Position numbers and translations under genes: made by a program
The notes under the pieces: model-generated
Databases searched by the model: none
Told to the model about the DNA's origin: nothing
What the model saw: the letters and a program-made list of their open reading frames with translations, nothing else
Source: Oscillospiraceae bacterium
GTDB lineage: Bacteria > Bacillota > Clostridia > Oscillospirales > Acutalibacteraceae
Direction of reading: 5' to 3'
DNA length: 7,680 nt
Assembly (NCBI GenBank): GCA_902761265.1
Contig: CACWJV010000101.1
Span: 1 to 7,680, forward strand
Shown here: in pieces, positions 5,856 through 7,680 of the stretch
How positions within the stretch are numbered: the first letter of the stretch is position 1
How the letters are laid out: each line of letters opens with the position of its first letter

Positions 5856-6266
5856 ATGGTGATTTTGTCGGTCGATTACGGCGACGCGCGCACCGGTCTT
5901 GCGGTGTGCGACCGGCTTGAGATGCTCGCGTCTCCCGTCGGCGTGATCGCGGAAACCTACGCGCCAAAGGTGATCGAAAAGATCCGTGACCGGATCGCGC
6001 CGCTCGGTGTGCAGCGCATCGTGGTCGGTCTGCCGCGCAATATGGACGGCTCGTTTGGCGAACGGGCGCAAAAGTGCCAATCGTTCGCCGCAGATCTGCA
6101 GACCGCGACCGGGATCGAAACCGTGACCTGGGACGAGCGGCTGACGACCGTTGCCGCCCACCGGGCGCTTTCCGACGTCAACGTCCGCGGCAAAAAGCGA
6201 AAAGCCGTTGTGGACGCCGTATCTGCGGTGATGATCCTCGAGGATTATTTGAAATCGAAGCATTAA
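5856..6266 (+). CDS. ruvX: RuvX/YqgF family putative pre-16S rRNA nuclease / Holliday junction resolvase
   Basis: The protein has 136 residues, the usual family length, with an RNase H-like fold. Expected acidic active-site positions are D7 in LSVDYGDARTG (4-14), E94 in WDERLTT (92-98) and D120 in VVDAVSAVMILEDYL (118-132). The VVGLPRNMDGSFGERAQ stretch (56-72) is the second family signature. Family knowledge: E. coli YqgF is implicated in 16S rRNA 5' maturation, while resolvase activity was predicted by homology to RuvC; which role dominates here is unknown. It starts 5 bp after the PBP stop, with a weak AGGGTAA site (5844-5850) overlapping that stop, so it is probably translationally linked to the PBP gene. 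In many Firmicutes this gene sits with alaS and ireB instead, so the placement is less usual. A strong terminator follows. Confidence 0.93.
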   Translation: MVILSVDYGDARTGLAVCDRLEMLASPVGVIAETYAPKVIEKIRDRIAPLGVQRIVVGLPRNMDGSFGERAQKCQSFAADLQTATGIETVTWDERLTTVAAHRALSDVNVRGKKRKAVVDAVSAVMILEDYLKSKH

Positions 6267-6270
6267 AATC

Positions 6271-6304
6271 AGCTCCTGCCTGACGGCGGGAGCTATATTT
6301 TTTT
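6271..6304 (+). terminator. Rho-independent terminator after ruvX
   Basis: AGCTCCTGCC (6271-6280) pairs with GGCGGGAGCT (6285-6294) over 10 bp with one T-G wobble and the 4-base loop TGAC, followed by TAT and a run of T to 6304. It closes the PBP-ruvX transcript and separates it from the next operon, whose -35 begins 20 bases downstream. Confidence 0.95.
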
Positions 6305-6323
6305 GGAAATCAGTATATTTTTA

Positions 6324-6352
6324 TTGACAAACGATAAAACTTGTGCTATACT
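6324..6352 (+). promoter_or_regulatory. Near-consensus promoter of the DUF2975 operon, with possible operator
   Basis: A perfect TTGACA (6324-6329) and TATACT (6347-6352) are separated by 17 bp, with an extended -10 TGC (6344-6346). The predicted start is near 6359, which leaves a leader of about 25 bases. GTGC (6343-6346) and GCAC (6353-6356) form an inverted repeat centred exactly on the -10 box. That is a good place for a repressor, perhaps the Xre protein encoded two genes later. Such a strong promoter suggests control by repression. Confidence 0.9.
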
Positions 6353-6384
6353 GCACGCAGATCCAACAAAAAGGAGACGATAGG

Positions 6385-6825
6385 ATGTATACTTCCGTAA
6401 CCTCGGCCAAATTGACACGCGTGCTCACCGCGGGCTTTTGCGTGCTGCTGCTGGCGCTGATGATTTTGTTCCCGCGTCTGTTGGCGTTTTATTTCGCCTA
6501 TCTCGACGTCGCACTGCGGCACAAGGTGATGTTCGCGTTTTATCTGTGCTGTCCGGCTGCCGGGACGGCGCTGGTGAGCATTCTTTTGCTGATGACCAAC
6601 ATTATCCACGACCGCGTGTTTACCGCGAAAACTGTCTTTTTCATGCGGCTGCTGTCGTGGTGCTGCGCATGGGTCGCAGCGGTGTGCCTCGGCTTCGGCT
6701 TCTTTTGGGCGCCGCTGCTGGTGTTCGCGCTCGGCGCCGCGTTTATGACGCTGATTTTGCGCGTGCTCAAAAGCGTACTGGCGCGTGCCGTGGCGATCAA
6801 AGAAGAAAACGAATTGACGATCTGA
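6385..6825 (+). CDS. DUF2975 family four-helix membrane protein
   Basis: The protein has 146 residues and about four membrane helices (roughly 13-35, 45-70, 84-104 and 107-127). It ends in the sequence AVAIKEENELTI (135-146), which matches the typical DUF2975 C-terminus. The ATG at 6385 has AAGGAGA (6371-6377) in front. The frame is open to a GTG at 6343, but that lies inside the promoter and before the predicted transcript start, so it is not used. Family knowledge: DUF2975 proteins are uncharacterised integral membrane proteins, very often encoded directly before a YozG-like Cro/CI regulator, as here (10-bp gap). Inference: the conserved cytoplasmic tail may contact the regulator, making a membrane-linked control pair. 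The family assignment is good; the biochemical role is unknown. Confidence 0.85.
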   Translation: MYTSVTSAKLTRVLTAGFCVLLLALMILFPRLLAFYFAYLDVALRHKVMFAFYLCCPAAGTALVSILLLMTNIIHDRVFTAKTVFFMRLLSWCCAWVAAVCLGFGFFWAPLLVFALGAAFMTLILRVLKSVLARAVAIKEENELTI

Positions 6826-6835
6826 GAGGTGCGGC

Positions 6836-7048
6836 ATGGCGATTGTTGTAAATTTAGACGTGATGCTCGCGAAGCGCAAGCTCTCCTCGGGCGAGCTTGC
6901 CGCAAAGGTCGGCATCACCCAAGCGAATCTGTCGATCCTAAAGACCGGCAAAGCCAAAGCCGTCCGCTTTTCGACGCTGGACGCGATTTGCAAAGCGCTC
7001 GACTGCCAGCCGGGCGACATTCTCGAATACCAAAAGGAGGAGCTGTAA
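6836..7048 (+). CDS. YozG-like Xre/Cro-CI family transcriptional regulator
   Basis: This 70-residue protein is a single helix-turn-helix domain. The DNA-binding helices are around ELAAKVGITQANLSILKTGK (20-39), followed by RFSTLDAICKALDCQPGDILEY (44-65), which is very close to the B. subtilis YozG-type family signature. It has no sensing domain, so its signal must come from a partner or from its own level. GAGAGGTG (6824-6831) precedes the ATG at 6836 and overlaps the stop of the DUF2975 gene, so translation is probably coupled. Its stop codon overlaps the next start (TAATG, 7046-7050). The likely targets are its own operon promoter at 6324-6352 and possibly others; that is inference from the gene order and the inverted repeat there. 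Confidence 0.93.
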   Translation: MAIVVNLDVMLAKRKLSSGELAAKVGITQANLSILKTGKAKAVRFSTLDAICKALDCQPGDILEYQKEEL

Positions 7049-7680
7049 TGATGAACGAATATCAAGCACCGCAGCCGCAAAACGAACCGCAGCCCGGTTT
7101 TCGTTTGCCGAAGACAACGCTGACGGATGCGGTCGTACCGGTTCTCTGTTTTCTTTTGACCTGGGGACTGTTTTCCTCTATTTTATCCTTCGGCGGCCCG
7201 TCTGCCTGGACAGCCGCTTGCTACGCCGGATTGTTCACGCTCGCAACAGTCTATGTCACGGCAAAGCAAAAGCGTTTTCGTCCGGCGGCGCTGCTGCCCG
7301 GCCTGTGTGCGCTCGCGGTCAGCAGCGGCTTCCTTTTGCACAACGACACCAGTGATTTCACACTTTTGGCGTTTCTGCTGCTGATCCCGCTGTCGGGCTT
7401 CTACTGCCTGTCGCTCACAACCGCAAATTTGCACCCGTTTGGCTCGTTTTATGTGCTACTCGACTTGCTCCACTGTGAATTGCTCGTGCCGCTCAAAAAC
7501 CTGTTTTTGCCGCTGCGCGCCCTGTCGGAGTCCCGGCGGGCGAAAAAGAAAAACAGGGGAGTTCCGGTCAAACGCAGACGCCTGCTGCCGGTGCTGCTCG
7601 GCGTGCTTGTTGCGCTGCCGCTGCTGTTTTGGGCGGTGTCGCTGCTGATCGATGCCGACGCCGCGTTCGAAAGCGTGCTC
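7048..7680 (+). CDS. DUF4153/DUF4173-like multi-pass membrane protein, 3' partial
   Basis: From the ATG at 7048 the frame stays open for 211 codons to the window edge, so the C-terminus is missing. AGGAGG (7035-7040) lies 7 bases upstream inside the Xre gene, and the start overlaps the Xre stop by one base, so the two are translationally coupled; a second ATG at 7051 is a possible start. Residues 1-20 are a polar Pro/Gln-rich tail. Membrane helices are likely at about 28-47, 53-71, 80-97, 104-122 and 179-201. A very basic loop (163-178, RRAKKKNRGVPVKRRR) should be cytoplasmic. The ending LLIDADAAFESVL (199-211) resembles the LL-x-x-AD-x-x-F motif of DUF4153/DUF4173 proteins. The function of that family is unknown. 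The family call is moderate; that it is a real gene is near certain. Confidence 0.8.
   Translation, partial: MMNEYQAPQPQNEPQPGFRLPKTTLTDAVVPVLCFLLTWGLFSSILSFGGPSAWTAACYAGLFTLATVYVTAKQKRFRPAALLPGLCALAVSSGFLLHNDTSDFTLLAFLLLIPLSGFYCLSLTTANLHPFGSFYVLLDLLHCELLVPLKNLFLPLRALSESRRAKKKNRGVPVKRRRLLPVLLGVLVALPLLFWAVSLLIDADAAFESVL

Noticed and set aside
6343..6384. GTG at 6343 as start of the DUF2975 gene
   Set aside because: It lies inside the -10 region of the promoter, before the predicted transcript start.
7183..7648. Short frames on both strands over the last gene
   Set aside because: They overlap the long frame from 7048, which has a strong ribosome binding site, coupled start and clear membrane protein character.

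Overview
The window looks like chromosomal DNA of a fairly GC-rich, spore-forming Clostridia-type Firmicute, probably from the Oscillospiraceae/Ruminococcaceae side. The reasons are a complete sporulation sigma factor K with a hydrophobic pro-sequence, the rplS-lepB-rbgA order, strong AGGAGG-type ribosome binding sites, and a DUF2975/YozG-type regulator pair. Family and order placement is inference. Every convincing gene is on the + strand.

Layout: (1) 3-389, the end of a DUF3267 putative membrane zinc peptidase, 5' truncated by the window. (2) 409-2541, a housekeeping block: an extended -10 promoter and a structured leader, ribosomal protein L19 (rplS), an intergenic terminator, type I signal peptidase (lepB), the 50S-assembly GTPase RbgA, and a terminator. 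(3) 2546-2668, a G-rich heptanucleotide tandem array (GGGCAAA/GGGCCAA, about 17-18 units) with strong G-quadruplex potential. (4) 2677-3476, sigK, with a possible sigma-E-type promoter and a small palindrome in front. (5) 3504-6304, a near-consensus promoter, a class A penicillin-binding protein with a Thr-rich acidic tail, the RuvX/YqgF nuclease-family protein 5 bp downstream, and a terminator. (6) 6324-7680, an independent operon with a near-consensus promoter: a DUF2975 four-helix membrane protein, a YozG-like Xre regulator, and a DUF4153/DUF4173-like membrane protein that runs off the window end.

The genes fall into three themes: large-subunit ribosome synthesis and assembly (L19, RbgA), envelope biogenesis (signal peptidase, PBP), and sporulation (SigK). 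The last operon is the least understood part: two integral membrane proteins bracket a small DNA-binding protein, and a small inverted repeat centred on the -10 box may be its operator. I see no tRNA, rRNA, CRISPR array, insertion sequence or phage gene. Most of the window is ordinary core chromosome. The unusual parts are the heptamer array next to sigK and the DUF2975-Xre-DUF4153 cassette.
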